A stretch of DNA of 18,933 nt. Source: Hyphochytrium catenoides. Its lineage: Eukaryota > Sar > Hyphochytriomycetes > Hyphochytriales > Hyphochytriaceae. The notes under the pieces are model-generated. The model was not told the DNA's origin and did no database searches. It saw nothing but the letters and a program-made list of their open reading frames with translations. Positions within the stretch are counted from its first letter, which is position 1, and each line of letters starts with the position of its first letter. This document shows positions 1 through 8,916 of the stretch, piece by piece. A program made the position numbers and the translations under genes. The stretch covers positions 1 through 18,933 of the forward strand of contig FLMG01003734.1 of NCBI GenBank assembly GCA_900088475.1, read 5' to 3'.

Positions 1-887
1 CGAAGGGTAACAAGATACCAGCAGCGATGTCCCTGGGGAAAGTAACAAGAAAGCTTGAGAGGCCAGAGCAAGCAGACAGATAAAAACAGAACTGAGGCTT
101 AAACTCAGGACGAAGAGTAGGACACCTCAGATGCCCTCACACTAGCGAAGAACGTCCGAAGATTTGTGCTAAGCTTTTAAGCAAGCTCAGTAACTCATAC
201 GCTTACCCATGCGAAGAAGGGGAAAGGAGCTCTCCAATATCGTGCAGCAAAGCAGCCACAACGACCTCTTCGTCAGCTCCATCCCTGAAGGCTCTTGTGG
301 CAGACTGTAAGCTGTGCTCATAGAGATTAACCTACGGTAGAAGGTAGGAGAGCATCAGAAGAAGTCACACAGGGGAGCGACGAAGGTTCGATTAAAGCAG
401 ATTGGAAACGAAGATGGGACTCCTAGAACCCCGCCAGCCTTCTTTGAAAGCAGGGGCGAGGTGGTAGCACAGATCTATCACTCCTAGATCTTAGTTAGGT
501 CTTTACCTGAGCACCCACGGAGACCCCCGTTTCTGGGTGGTCAAGCTGCTTGAGAAGCCATAGAACCCTCTGAGACTGACGCCTGGCATTGGATACATCA
601 GCGTAGAGCTCAGCCATCAGCTCGTACTCCTTTTTAGTCCCGTCTTTCATAGCAGTAAACTCCGTTATCACGTTCGGCACTTTATAGTTGTCTTCATTGC
701 ATTTGAGATAGGTCTTCAGATCGTAAGGATCAGAGCTCGACGAATGGGTTCGGATTGAGCCAGTAAACTGCGTTAACGGCCTTCTCTGCCGTTTCCCATA
801 CTGTGTGACAGCGCGACGAAGGTTGATCGCGAGAGGAGAAGTGAATATATGCCTTGGGAGAAAGTTGCGGGCCATGGCAGTTGTCAA
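1..887 (-). CDS. HD-domain (PhnZ/TmpB-like) oxygenase or phosphohydrolase, predicted mitochondrial, 3' end beyond window
   Basis: Three exons read from the minus strand: 887-507, 331-207 and 32-1 (partial). Intron 506-332 has donor CAG/GTAAAG and acceptor CCGTAG; intron 206-33 has donor GG/GTAAGC and acceptor CCCCAG. Phases agree at both joins. Residues 1-52 are basic, Ser/Arg-rich and lack acidic residues, as in a mitochondrial leader. The segment TEFTAMKDGTKKEYELMAEL, then YEHSLQSATRAFRDGADEE and ALLHDIGELLSPSSHG, then DIAAGILLPF, follows the HD-family pattern of PhnZ-like diiron enzymes. His133 and the HD pair (His157, Asp158) are 24 residues apart, the spacing I recall for PhnZ. The later ligands lie outside the window. 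Family members are mixed-valent diiron oxygenases or HD phosphohydrolases; the substrate cannot be inferred. ATG 885-887 is used because it precedes the leader. The exon chain is well supported; the biochemical activity is inferred. Confidence 0.8.
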
Positions 888-1912
888 GTTTTGCAGAAGC
901 TGTTGCTTATAGAGGGAGGATACCGCTATTTTCTGGCTGGCAAAGCAGAAGGCGGCCCGGAACTCCTCAGCTGGTGGACAACCAAGCTTACTATGTACGC
1001 CCCTCTGAACTCAAACTCATAGAAGTCTTCAGCAGCAATCTCTAGCAGTCTGCGGCGGTACTACCATTGCTGAGTGATGATGCTGGTCATTCTATCATCA
1101 AGGAAGACCCGATCTGACTCTTCATCTTTGCATCAGTATGGTAGATCCATCCTCAAAGTACAGACTACAGACCAAGGTACAGACTTGTCACATCCTTATT
1201 TCTATGATTATTGTGTATTGCACCAAATGATGAATCATGCAATGATCTTATCAGTTATCGATATAGCAGACAGTTCAGAGTCTCAGCCGTTCAGAGTTTC
1301 CCGCGTTCAAAGAGTCGTAGAGAGGAGAGATTAATGGGGTAATGGCGTTTAGACATTGACAGATTGAGTAGAGAAAGAGAGACAGGACACAGAAAGACAG
1401 ATATTGAGAGAGAGAGAGAGTGACATCTGTCTTGACTTGACGGCGGTCATCAGAAGCCGAAGGGACTACGGGACTACTACTAGGGGATTCAAGGCAATCA
1501 ACGTGCCAAAACAGCGCTTGTTCTGCAGAGCAGGAGATAGTAACAGCAACTGCAGCTCGACGATAGACTGCAGCAGAACAGCAGGCAGAAGGTCACACAG
1601 GGTTGAATGCAGAGACATGAGACCAAGAGATAGGAGGAGTCATAAGGAAGATGTCGGACGATGGGAGAAAGGAATGCGAGGAAGCACTTTCAAACCACAA
1701 AATCACGAATGAGGAAATGGCCATAAGTTGAGCCGAGACTCTCTGCGCAGTGGTGGCTAGTAAGGCTCTGATTATTTACGAGTAGTAGTAAGGTGTAGTA
1801 AAGGTGTTAGGAACACTGCGTTCCCGATCAAAACTTGGGACAGTGGAGCTTCCCGTGGCGAAGAGCTCCTGTTCATCTCTTTCGTAGGTATCATAGGTCT
1901 TTCTTTCCCTCT
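888..1912. other. intergenic: 5' flank of HD gene and 3' flank of LEA gene
   Basis: About 1 kb without a convincing gene. It holds the upstream region of the HD-domain gene and the downstream region of the LEA-repeat gene, both on the minus strand. A purine-rich stretch near 1370-1425 includes a perfect GA run at 1406-1420. Short open frames on the plus strand show no recognisable domain or splice support. Confidence 0.5.
1406..1420. repeat. short GA microsatellite
   Basis: Uninterrupted alternating G and A over 15 bases, inside a wider purine-rich stretch between genes. Confidence 0.8.
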
Positions 1913-3634
1913 TTAGGGCTTGTCCTTCTTGTCGTCAGCAGAAAACATCGAGGTGACTTTTTCCTTAGCAACCTGCAGCTTCTCTATCGCTTGGTCCTTC
2001 AAAGAGCCAGCAACATCCATGACTTCTTCCTTCACTGAGTAGCTCCCACTGCTGCCAGTCTGTCTAGCTTCTCTTTCCTGCTCCCTCTTCACCTTCTCCT
2101 TCACGGACATGCGCTCCCCGTCTTTAGTTGGGGCCTTCATAGAGTCAGTCCAGTTGTGCTTGGCCTGGCCGTACTGGATACTGGCTCGTCTAGCAGCGTC
2201 GTCGCCCTTTTCTGCTTCCCGGGCAGTGACTGATGAGTCCTTGTCCTTAGAGCGGTACTTGGTGTTGGTCCAACCATCATCTGGCTGGGGCTCCATCTGG
2301 TGTTTCCACTTATCGTCCTTTGCAGAGTCCGCAACCTCGCCCACCTTCTTGCCCGCCTTATTTGCCATTTCCTTAGCCTTATCCGCTGCAGCATAGGCGG
2401 TGTCCACAGCCCTGTCTTTGATCTCATAGGCCTTGTCCTTGGCCGCTTCCATGTAATCGTCCGTTGCTTCCCTCGCTTCTCTCCGGGTGCCCCTGGAGTT
2501 GTGACGGAGGTCGTCTTCAGCATCTGCGGCTCTGTCTTTAGCACCAGCCCACGCGCCCATAGCCTTATCTTTCATCTCGTAAGCCTTTTCCTTGGCAGAC
2601 TCTTTCATGTCATAAGCCTTGTCTTTGGCGCTCTCCTTAGCTTCCCAGGCATCGTTCTTCATATCCTCCTTGTTCTCCCAGGCTGTGTTACTCTTGTCGC
2701 GGGCCTTGTTCTTCATGTCCTCTTTGCCCTCCCAAGCTCTGTTCTTCATATCCTCCTTGGTCTCATAAGCTCCGCTTTTCATATCCTCCTTATTCTCATA
2801 AGCTCGATTTTTGACGTTCTCCTTGGTCTCCCAAGCTTTGTTTTTTACGTCTCTGGCCATATCTTTCTCATTCTCCCACACTTCTCCTGCCTTCTCCATA
2901 GTCCTGTTGGCTGTTCCCTTGACTTTGTCCTTAGCCCACTGCCAGTCCTCCTCCACTGTCTCCTTTGCAGCGTTAAGCTTGTCCTTGACGGTGTCCGTTA
3001 CTCCTTTGGCCTTCTCCTTTGTTGTCTCGGTGGCAGAATTTACTGCGCCCTGGGTCCGTTCCTTAGCATCGCGGTACTGTTGTTGTGCGGCTTCTTTGGC
3101 GTCAGTGGCGCTCTGCTTGGCGTGCTCCTTCGATTCTGTGGCCTTTTGCTTGGCCTCATCTCTGTGGGCCGTTGGCCCAGCATCGTCCTTCCTTGCACCT
3201 TTTCTGGAACTGTACCAGTAGTAACCTCTGCAGCGCGGAATAGGGTTCCTACGTTACTAAGCTTGGCTATTGTGGACCAACCAAGAAAAAGATTATAAAA
3301 CATACCCTCCGATTGCAGTCACGCCGGCAATAAGTGGCGCGTTGTTCTTGATAAGCTCCTGATAAGCCTGGGTGGGGCTGATATCACGTTGTTCAGCATG
3401 AGTCCAGCGGCGTCCCGCTGGCACTCGGCGAAGGTAACTCTTCTGCACGAGGAAAAGAGAGAGAGAGAGAAAGCACAAGGATCATGGGTCAGCGTGAAAG
3501 AAACCTTCCATGGCAAGATGCGGCAAAAGTACCTGAAGCGTGTCTGCACGGAGGATAGGAGATGCGAGGCTTCTTCTGGCGCCGGTCGCAAGGGCACGAG
3601 CACCAATTAAACGTACTACTCCGTTGCTGCTCAT
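1913..3634 (-). CDS. Predicted mitochondrial, single-TM, LEA_4-like repeat protein (about 517 aa)
   Basis: Three minus-strand exons: 3634-3533, 3442-3306 and 3227-1913. Intron 3532-3443 is CAG/GTACTT to CGTGCAG behind a long pyrimidine run; intron 3305-3228 is GG/GTATGT to CTGCAG. Phases agree and the joined frame is open to a TAA at 1915-1913. Residues 1-34 form a Ser/Arg/Ala-rich leader without acidic residues until Asp31, typical of mitochondrial import. A hydrophobic segment at about 69-84 (NNAPLIAGVTAIGGGYYWY, completed only by the second splice) is a likely membrane span, followed by a basic SSRKGARK. The remaining 430 or so residues are hydrophilic, Lys/Glu/Asp/Ala-rich and contain 11-residue units of the type A-W/Y-E-x-K-E-D-M-K-N-x, the hallmark of LEA_4 (group 3) proteins, which are disordered in water and form amphipathic helices on drying, protecting membranes and proteins. 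Whether the repeats face the matrix or the intermembrane space is unknown. Stress protection is inference; targeting is predicted from composition. Confidence 0.82.
2640..2865 (-). repeat. 33-bp tandem repeats coding for LEA 11-mers
   Basis: Imperfect 33-bp units, each 11 codons, with the recurring plus-strand core TTCATATCCTCCTT and then CTCCCA or CTCATA. Translated on the minus strand they give ENKEDMKNDAW, EGKEDMKNKAR, ETKEDMKNRAW and similar. High similarity at the DNA level suggests recent expansion of the array. Confidence 0.75.
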
Positions 3635-4659
3635 TTTGTCTGCTTGCTAACAAGAAAGTGCGGTTTAAAGAGATGGTAGACTCTATCGATATAAGAATGG
3701 CGAGTGGCTTGAGATGGAGATAAACTTGTTGATAACGTTAGCGCTAGGCTTCTTTTTGATAAATGCTTTCTTCTTGTCGTCCGGCGCCAAGGAGAATTTC
3801 ACCTATCTGCAGGGGTTGTTAAAGCCAAGAACTAGCGCATAGGGAACTTGGAGATCTTTGCGGTTGAAGAAGAGAGAAGGAGGAAGGGGAGAGGACGGGA
3901 AGATCTGGGCCGTCTAGCAAAGGCTAAAAAGAGTGACAAAGAGAATGCATACAAGTTTCCATAGACGTACTGTCTGCCCAAATTCGCCTATGTCTCACAA
4001 AAGGAAGGTTGATAGAACCTATACACCGCAAGAGCTTTTATTATGAGCAGCTCTATGTTGTTTAGCTCGTTCGTCTCCTCCTCTTCTCTCCCTCCAGTCT
4101 TCATCATCCTTCTCTTCACAGACTATATCGGTTGGCGTTCTAGATCAGAGTGAGCAGCCCTATGTGCATCTCTGGCACAAGGCCGAGAACAGGAAGGAAG
4201 AATAAGGGGACACGGGACAAATAGGCCTTCTTTAGAGGGGAAGAAGGAGGCTCCAAGACTTTGCAAACCCATGTCAGTTCTCTATCTTTGAACGAAGCTC
4301 GCGCTTGCAGCTGCCTTCCTCTCTCCGTTAGTCCCTTTGTCTGCCTCTACTACGCAGAGTAGTTCTGTTCTAGCACCACCCTAGATCTCTACAGTCAGCT
4401 CAAGGACAAGAAGCCCACCACCAGGGAAGGAGCCATCGGATTCTCCAGGAAGCCGTGTACAAAGGCTTCGGGGCTCTGAGCGCTGAACTGCAATGAACAG
4501 GCGACAAAGAGAGAACAATGGTGCCCCCGCACAATCATCTGTCGGACAATCATCTGAAGAGAGAAGGCTGGGAGAGAGAGGGCAGAAGACAGCAGCCAGC
4601 AGGAGAGAGAGAGAAGAGAAGCAAAGATGACAAAGGAGGATGAAGAAATCCAAAGATAA

Positions 4660-4805
4660 ACGGGACTGCTCTCAGCGAGACAGAGAGGCACGAGACATCC
4701 AGCAAGAGACAAAGAGCGAGAGAGAGGGAGAGACAAATAGAGAGGAAGGGAGACAGAGCGAGCGAGCGAGAGAGAGAGAGAGAAGAGAGAAGAGAGAGAA
4801 CTTTG
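4660..4805. repeat. polypurine GA-rich low-complexity tract
   Basis: Nearly pure A/G on the plus strand, with GAGC and GA repeats densest at about 4755-4800. It creates long pseudo-open frames on both strands (Arg/Glu-rich on plus, Ser/Leu-rich on minus) that are not credible proteins. Confidence 0.75.
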
Positions 4806-5160
4806 GGGAATGGGGGAGAAGTGCGAACAGAGGCAGATCCATCATCAGAACGGCCAAAAAAACATCCAGGATTCACTCCAAAAATCCAACTACAGCCACG
4901 GTCAAGCTACCCGGGCCTGACCCGAATGGTCACAATAATCTGAACTAATGAAAACATTGCTAACCCGGGTCAAAACACCTGTCAGCCCAATACCCAAGAC
5001 TTTGAAGGGTATGAGACTCGGGTTAGATTGCTGCAAATGCCGTTTGTCAGTTATCACAGTCTGTGATCACACCTTGTAATAAGATCGCTTGTTACAAGCT
5101 TCATTCCCTTCATCCCTTCATCAATCCATTCCTCACGGTTCTTTGCTTCGTTCTGCAGAC

Positions 5161-5370
5161 ATGCAAACGACTAGAAAGGGAACGGATGACTTGATGATGA
5201 AGACAGGTTGGGGTCTTCTTGGGGCAACGTCGTATTGCCCTCTTCCCCATCTATACAGGCCCGTTGGAGCTGAATGGACACAGGCCTCGCCGCCCTCCTC
5301 TTCTAGAGCAGCCGAAGGTCCAGTTTACTGTGAGGCGTCTGAAGGTTACATATCTGACTTAGAGAGCTAG
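5161..5370 (+). CDS. unverified small ORF upstream of kdsB (69 aa)
   Basis: An ATG frame begins MQTTRKGTDDLMMKTGWGLL and ends EGYISDLES before TAG. It matches no family I recognise. It is not the shadow of another gene and its composition is ordinary, but no splice or domain evidence supports it. It could be a small gene, an upstream exon or chance. Confidence 0.2.
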   Translation: MQTTRKGTDDLMMKTGWGLLGATSYCPLPHLYRPVGAEWTQASPPSSSRAAEGPVYCEASEGYISDLES

Positions 5371-5562
5371 ACCTTGACATTGCCAGGTACTGACAGGGGT
5401 GCTGGTTGTGTCACAGAGTTGCAATGCTTCATGTCGGCGATGAGGGCCGGTTGACCTCAAAGGCCCCTTAACGTTTTCTTAAAAATTGTGCCTGGCTCCG
5501 CCAGCAGCGTTCTCCACGTCCGCCTAAGTTGTTAGAGGAAGGTAGATGAATTAAAGGTGCAT

Positions 5563-6540
5563 ATGAGGGCCATAGCAGTCATTCCCGCCAGATATGGATC
5601 CACTCGCTTCCCGGGGAAGCCTCTGGCTAAACTCTTTGGAAAGCCTCTGATCCAGCACACCTTCGAAGCAGCTTCTCAAGCGGACCTGCTCGACAAAGTT
5701 GTCGTAGCGACGGACGACAACCGCATTCAGGATGCAGTCCATAACTTCGGTGGTGAGACGATCATGACCTCAAAGGATTGTCCTACAGGTTTGTAGAATG
5801 ATTTCAAGAGGGCATAACTCTAGGTCTAGGCATCATAGCCCACCTCTCTCAGGGCTAGCTGATGACGTCCTCTCGCATTGATTTTATAAAAGGCACAGAC
5901 CGTGTGGTTGAAGCTGTCAAGAAGCTTATTAGCAAAGGCAAAGGCATTGAGCCAAAAATAGTCGTGAACGTTCAAGGTGACGAGCCTCTAGTAGATCCAA
6001 AGCACATCGATGGGGTCATAACTCAGCTTCTGGAGGACCCAACGGCTGTGATGGCTACCGTAGCCACACGCATCTGGTCGGAGGACGAGGCTCTGGACCG
6101 CAATGTGGTCAAATGCGTGGTTGATAGCTTCAGGTGGTGCTTCTTTCGATTGCCATTCTGAAGACAGCCATCGCGCACTAACCAATTGCCTTATATTTCG
6201 TCTCCTCGGCTCTAACTGTCTCTTACACAGTAATGCCTTATATTTCTCGAGAGCGTTGATACCTCACTCCAAAGAGGGGGTTTTCGATCCTCAAACCTCC
6301 TACCTCCGGCACGTCGGGCTCTACGCGTTCACTACTCCATTCTTGCTCAGATATCCAAAGCTACCCCGATCTCCCCTAGAGTTATCTGAGGACCTAGAGC
6401 AGTTGCGTGTGCTAGATGCAGGCCACAAGATTAAAGTACAACAGTCTGACACAGCCGTGGCCCATGGGGTTGACACTGCAGAGCAATTGCAGCACCTCCG
6501 AGATCTGCTAAAGAAGAGGGAAAGTCCTACCAACTACTAA
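5563..6540 (+). CDS. kdsB: 3-deoxy-manno-octulosonate cytidylyltransferase (CMP-KDO synthetase), 258 aa
   Basis: Activates KDO with CTP to give CMP-KDO, the donor for KDO transfer; in plants and green algae KDO is a wall or theca sugar. Three exons: 5563-5788, 5893-6133 and 6231-6540. Introns 5789-5892 (ACAG/GTTTGT to AAAAG) and 6134-6230 (TTCAG/GTGGTG to TTACACAG) keep phase, and the joined length of 777 bases is divisible by three. Motifs seen: PARYGSTRFPGKPL at residues 8-21 (nucleotide-binding loop), VVATDD at 47-52, TGTDRVVEA across intron 1, VQGDEP at 102-107 (metal-binding Asp105), FSRALIP at 161-167, HVGLYAF at 183-189, LEQLR at 211-215 and GVDT at 235-238 (Asp237). Length equals that of bacterial KdsB. 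ATG 5563 is preceded in frame by TAG at 5533, so there is no N-terminal anchor of the plant type unless an unseen upstream exon adds one. Family call is firm. Confidence 0.93.
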
Positions 6541-6562
6541 TCCAGCAATAATAGAGATTTAT

Positions 6563-6568
6563 AATAAA
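6563..6568 (+). terminator. AATAAA-like polyadenylation signal after kdsB
   Basis: AATAAA lies 23 bases after the kdsB stop in an A/T-rich stretch. The position suits a poly(A) signal, but algal signals vary, so this is a suggestion only. Confidence 0.3.
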
Positions 6569-7257
6569 TTATGCTCGGAATCTCCTTCCATCTTCGGCAT
6601 GGACTCTTAATCTTTCTAACAAAGGAAACTGCAGCGTTGCCACAGCAAGTGCTCCGTGAGATGAACAGAGGGGAAAGTCAATGGTGGCAGAACTACTAGT
6701 CTTTCTAACAGATAAAGGGTTATTAGAGCCTATGGCTTTCAGTCCCTGGCTCCTCTGCCGGTTTATTCTCCTGTCAGCCATCATCATCATTATTGCTGTC
6801 TCTTCTGTCAATCAAAGACTTCAACCAGAGAAGGTCAAACACACCTCCCGAGGATAATCTGCTTAGCCGAATGGAGAGTAACTGATGATCGATTGCAGAA
6901 TCGTGGAGGGGAGGATCTATAAATGGTGCTATAGCATTCGGTGTTCTCACGAAAGTAGTGGCCATCTAGACCACAAGATTCGGATCTCGGGACGAGATTA
7001 ACAGGTCTCCACCTTTACGTTGATGTCCACCCAGGGGTGGGTGGTTAATGGCAGGGGCCGGGACTGATCAGGTCGGTACTCCCATGCGGGTTAGGTCTTG
7101 GACGGGTGGGAGACTGCTTAGCCTTTCTTTCAGAACCTTCTGCGGCCAACACTGAGAATGGGCAGGACATCGACGAAGAGGAGAGAGACCGAGCAGAGAG
7201 CAGACAGAGATTAGAGATGCGATAAAGAGAGAAACAAAGAGCTGCAAGGAGCTTCAT
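6569..7257 (-). other. unresolved region with candidate minus-strand exons
   Basis: Three minus-strand frames look more like coding sequence than chance. One at 7257-7045 begins MKLLAALCFSLYRISNLCLL, a signal- or leader-like start. One at 6965-6774 begins MATTFVRTPNAIAPFIDPPL. One at 6811-6569 ends just after the kdsB stop, giving a convergent arrangement. Possible splice sites exist (CAAC/GTAAAG, with an acceptor TCTAG directly before 6965), but I could not build one phase-consistent chain. No domain is recognised. A plus-strand alternative over 7048-7225 is listed separately, and both cannot easily be right. Confidence 0.22.
7048..7225 (+). CDS. tentative spliced small ORF (39 aa)
   Basis: ATG at 7048 starts MAGAGTDQV. 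A donor G/GTACTC at 7075/7076 and an acceptor CTTTCTTTCAG ending at 7133 remove 58 bases in phase and join to EPSAANTENGQDIDEEERDR, ending at TAA 7223-7225. The acidic-basic exon looks coding and the acceptor is strong. It may be the first exons of a longer gene leading into 7311-7453 or even the IQ/C2/PH gene, but no donor was found to continue it. It conflicts with the minus-strand candidate on the same bases. Confidence 0.22.
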
Positions 7258-7782
7258 AATGTGACTTCCTCTTCCCTTCCCACCGCTTGTGACCTCACTG
7301 GATCCTGCAGAGCTTACGACTCATCTCTGGCAGTCCATTGCAGACAGCGCGGTTTAGCCCTGTGATCGCTATAGGCATCCTTTACGTGAAGGGAAGCACG
7401 CTTAAATTGCCGACCTTAGACGACACATCTTTGCAGCACTTTCTACCTTAGAGTTCAAGGGCTGTCACAAGCAAATTGGTCTTCTTACAACGCTAACAAG
7501 ACTACTCTGCAGACTAGGAGACGCAAATTCTATCCCGGTCTTGGTCTCCGGTCTTGGCTTATACCTCTAAAGGGAACCCAATTGCTTCAGTACTACATTG
7601 AAAACGGCTATACTGACAAGCAGACTGGACATGATTGCTTTTGGCAGCGTCTGACCTGGCCCTGCCTGGGTGTGGACTTCTGTCTGGTGGGAAGGACTGG
7701 CATTTTGGGTGGCAGATAGTGCACTGAGAGTCGTTAATGGAGCGGGCACTGGTTATAGAGTAAAAACCCATCTAATAGCTCT
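7258..7782 (+). other. unresolved region upstream of IQ/C2/PH gene with a candidate exon
   Basis: A strong acceptor (long pyrimidine run then GATCCTGCAG ending at 7310) opens a plus-strand frame that includes RFSPVIAIGILYVKGSTLKL and closes with TAG at about 7453. A second open stretch follows in another frame (about 7445-7570, with LLTTLTRLLCRLGDANSIPV). Either these are exons with unseen junctions, a frameshifted gene, or chance. In-frame TAG at 7756 separates all of this from the gene starting at 7783. Confidence 0.22.
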
Positions 7783-8916
7783 ATGGCGAGCTTCACGCAG
7801 ATGGCAGCTGAGACAGAGATCAAGGCAGCCATCAAGCTACAGGCTATACTTCGTCGCAAACTTGCTGCGAATGAGTACTATCGTCGAAAGGGCAAATGCC
7901 TCCGACCATTTTCCATCCGCATACTAAGTGCAGAGCAACTGTATACCAAGGGCGCAACCAAGAACACCACGCTAAGCGTCTTGTTGTCAGTAGTGAAGAA
8001 GCCTGTGGGTCCACTAAAGTACGAGTTATTGGTGGAGACTGCTGTGAAGATTGACAAGGAGATAGAGATAGAAGAGACCTTCTTTCTGCCAGGAATTTCT
8101 TCAGACTTTGATATCATTGTCACTCTTCTTGCTACCTCAAAGACCAACCAAGATGCGGCGATGAAGATCTCACCCAGGACTCCTAGGGAATGTATTGGAC
8201 AGGGCAGATTCTCTCTAGATCCCAGACAGATGGACAGAATTCATTGTAGACAGCTTGTTCTTGAGAAGCACAACTTCAGCACCAACTTAGACGTATCGGG
8301 GACTTCGCGTCCCTGCAGCGGCGCCCTTTACGTCGAGGTAGAGCCAGTTGGAAGCATCAAGAACACGTTCTGCGGAAATCTAATAGCTGGCAAGTCCGAG
8401 AATCATGGGCAGATACTGCATCAGCTTGATGAAGTGATAGAGGAGCTCCAGAAGGTCAAATCAGCCGATATTAGTCCCACCAGCGTGACGGACGCGAGCC
8501 TCGCTGCTAGCCGAAAGGTGCCAAGTCTCAAGAGGACTCTTTCAAAAAGACTGCCCAGTCGCTTTGGAAAGCTTTTGGACAACATCAAAGCGGTGCAGAC
8601 AGCTCCACCACAGCGTATGCCATTCGCTCTAAGTGGCGACCGCCTATGGTGCTGCCTGACCCCAACCAGTCTCTTGTGCTACAGAAAGTTTGACGAAGTG
8701 TCTCCTGCACTGTCGATACAACTGAACTCTCGGTCAGTCATTCTGGGATCTCAGGCAGCTGAGGAGAAGACAGAGGGCTTACGCTCTGTGACGCGGGTGA
8801 TGTATCTCCTGCACATTAACAGTGAGGGCAAATGGTTTACCTTCGCCACAGCGTCATCTAAAGAGAGAGAAGCATGGCTAGTAGCCGTAGATGCGAACAT
8901 TCAGGCTTGCAGCTAA
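7783..8916 (+). CDS. IQ-motif, C2-like and PH-domain protein (377 aa)
   Basis: A single open exon starting at ATG 7783, with an in-frame TAG at 7756 upstream. Residues 13-34 form an IQ-like helix (AAIKLQAILRRKLAANEYY) that should bind calmodulin or a myosin-type light chain. Residues 41-190 show the strand pattern of a C2 domain: FSIRILSAEQLYTKG, then a beta-rich core, then CIGQGRFSLD and ALYVEVEPV; I do not see the usual set of calcium-binding aspartates. Residues 206-226 could form a short coiled coil. Residues 279-375 fit a PH domain, with LWCCLTPTSLLCYRKF, a basic and polar middle, WFTFATASSKEREAWLVAV and the conserved Trp365 in the final helix. The combination suggests a peripheral membrane adaptor with calmodulin input. 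Domain calls for IQ and PH are fairly sure; C2 is probable. The specific family is unknown to me. Confidence 0.8.
   Translation: MASFTQMAAETEIKAAIKLQAILRRKLAANEYYRRKGKCLRPFSIRILSAEQLYTKGATKNTTLSVLLSVVKKPVGPLKYELLVETAVKIDKEIEIEETFFLPGISSDFDIIVTLLATSKTNQDAAMKISPRTPRECIGQGRFSLDPRQMDRIHCRQLVLEKHNFSTNLDVSGTSRPCSGALYVEVEPVGSIKNTFCGNLIAGKSENHGQILHQLDEVIEELQKVKSADISPTSVTDASLAASRKVPSLKRTLSKRLPSRFGKLLDNIKAVQTAPPQRMPFALSGDRLWCCLTPTSLLCYRKFDEVSPALSIQLNSRSVILGSQAAEEKTEGLRSVTRVMYLLHINSEGKWFTFATASSKEREAWLVAVDANIQACS

Larger units (their letters stand above)
3635..5562. other. gene-poor spacer between divergent LEA and kdsB genes
   Basis: About 1.9 kb lying upstream of the LEA gene (minus) and of kdsB (plus), so it should contain both promoters. 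I see no recognisable protein domain. A GA-rich tract occupies about 4550-4820. Two CCCGGG-centred, similar short stretches lie near 4910-4925 and 4963-4973. An unspliced frame at 5161-5370 (plus) is listed separately. Confidence 0.5.

Noticed and set aside
495-506. Short tail VKT and stop of the first HD-gene exon
   Set aside because: CAG/GTAAAG is a strong donor and the family continues in phase at 331, so these codons are intron.
2300-3298. 332-residue hydrophobic open frame antisense to the LEA gene
   Set aside because: It arises because Lys/Glu/Asp/Ala-rich repeat codons read backwards give Leu/Phe/Val/Ser codons without stops. It spans the intron and has no domain.
4381-4948. Ser/Leu-rich minus frames and Arg/Glu-rich plus frame
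   Set aside because: Low-complexity translation of the GA-rich tract with no domain or splice support.
5557-5562. GTG start two codons upstream of the kdsB ATG
   Set aside because: Alternative starts are not expected in a nuclear gene, and the ATG at 5563 begins exactly at the conserved KdsB N-terminus.
7060-7130. Resemblance to the 3' half of 5S rRNA (GGACGGGTGGGAGAC)
   Set aside because: The match is limited to a few bases. The rest of a 5S gene, its length and its internal control region are not present.
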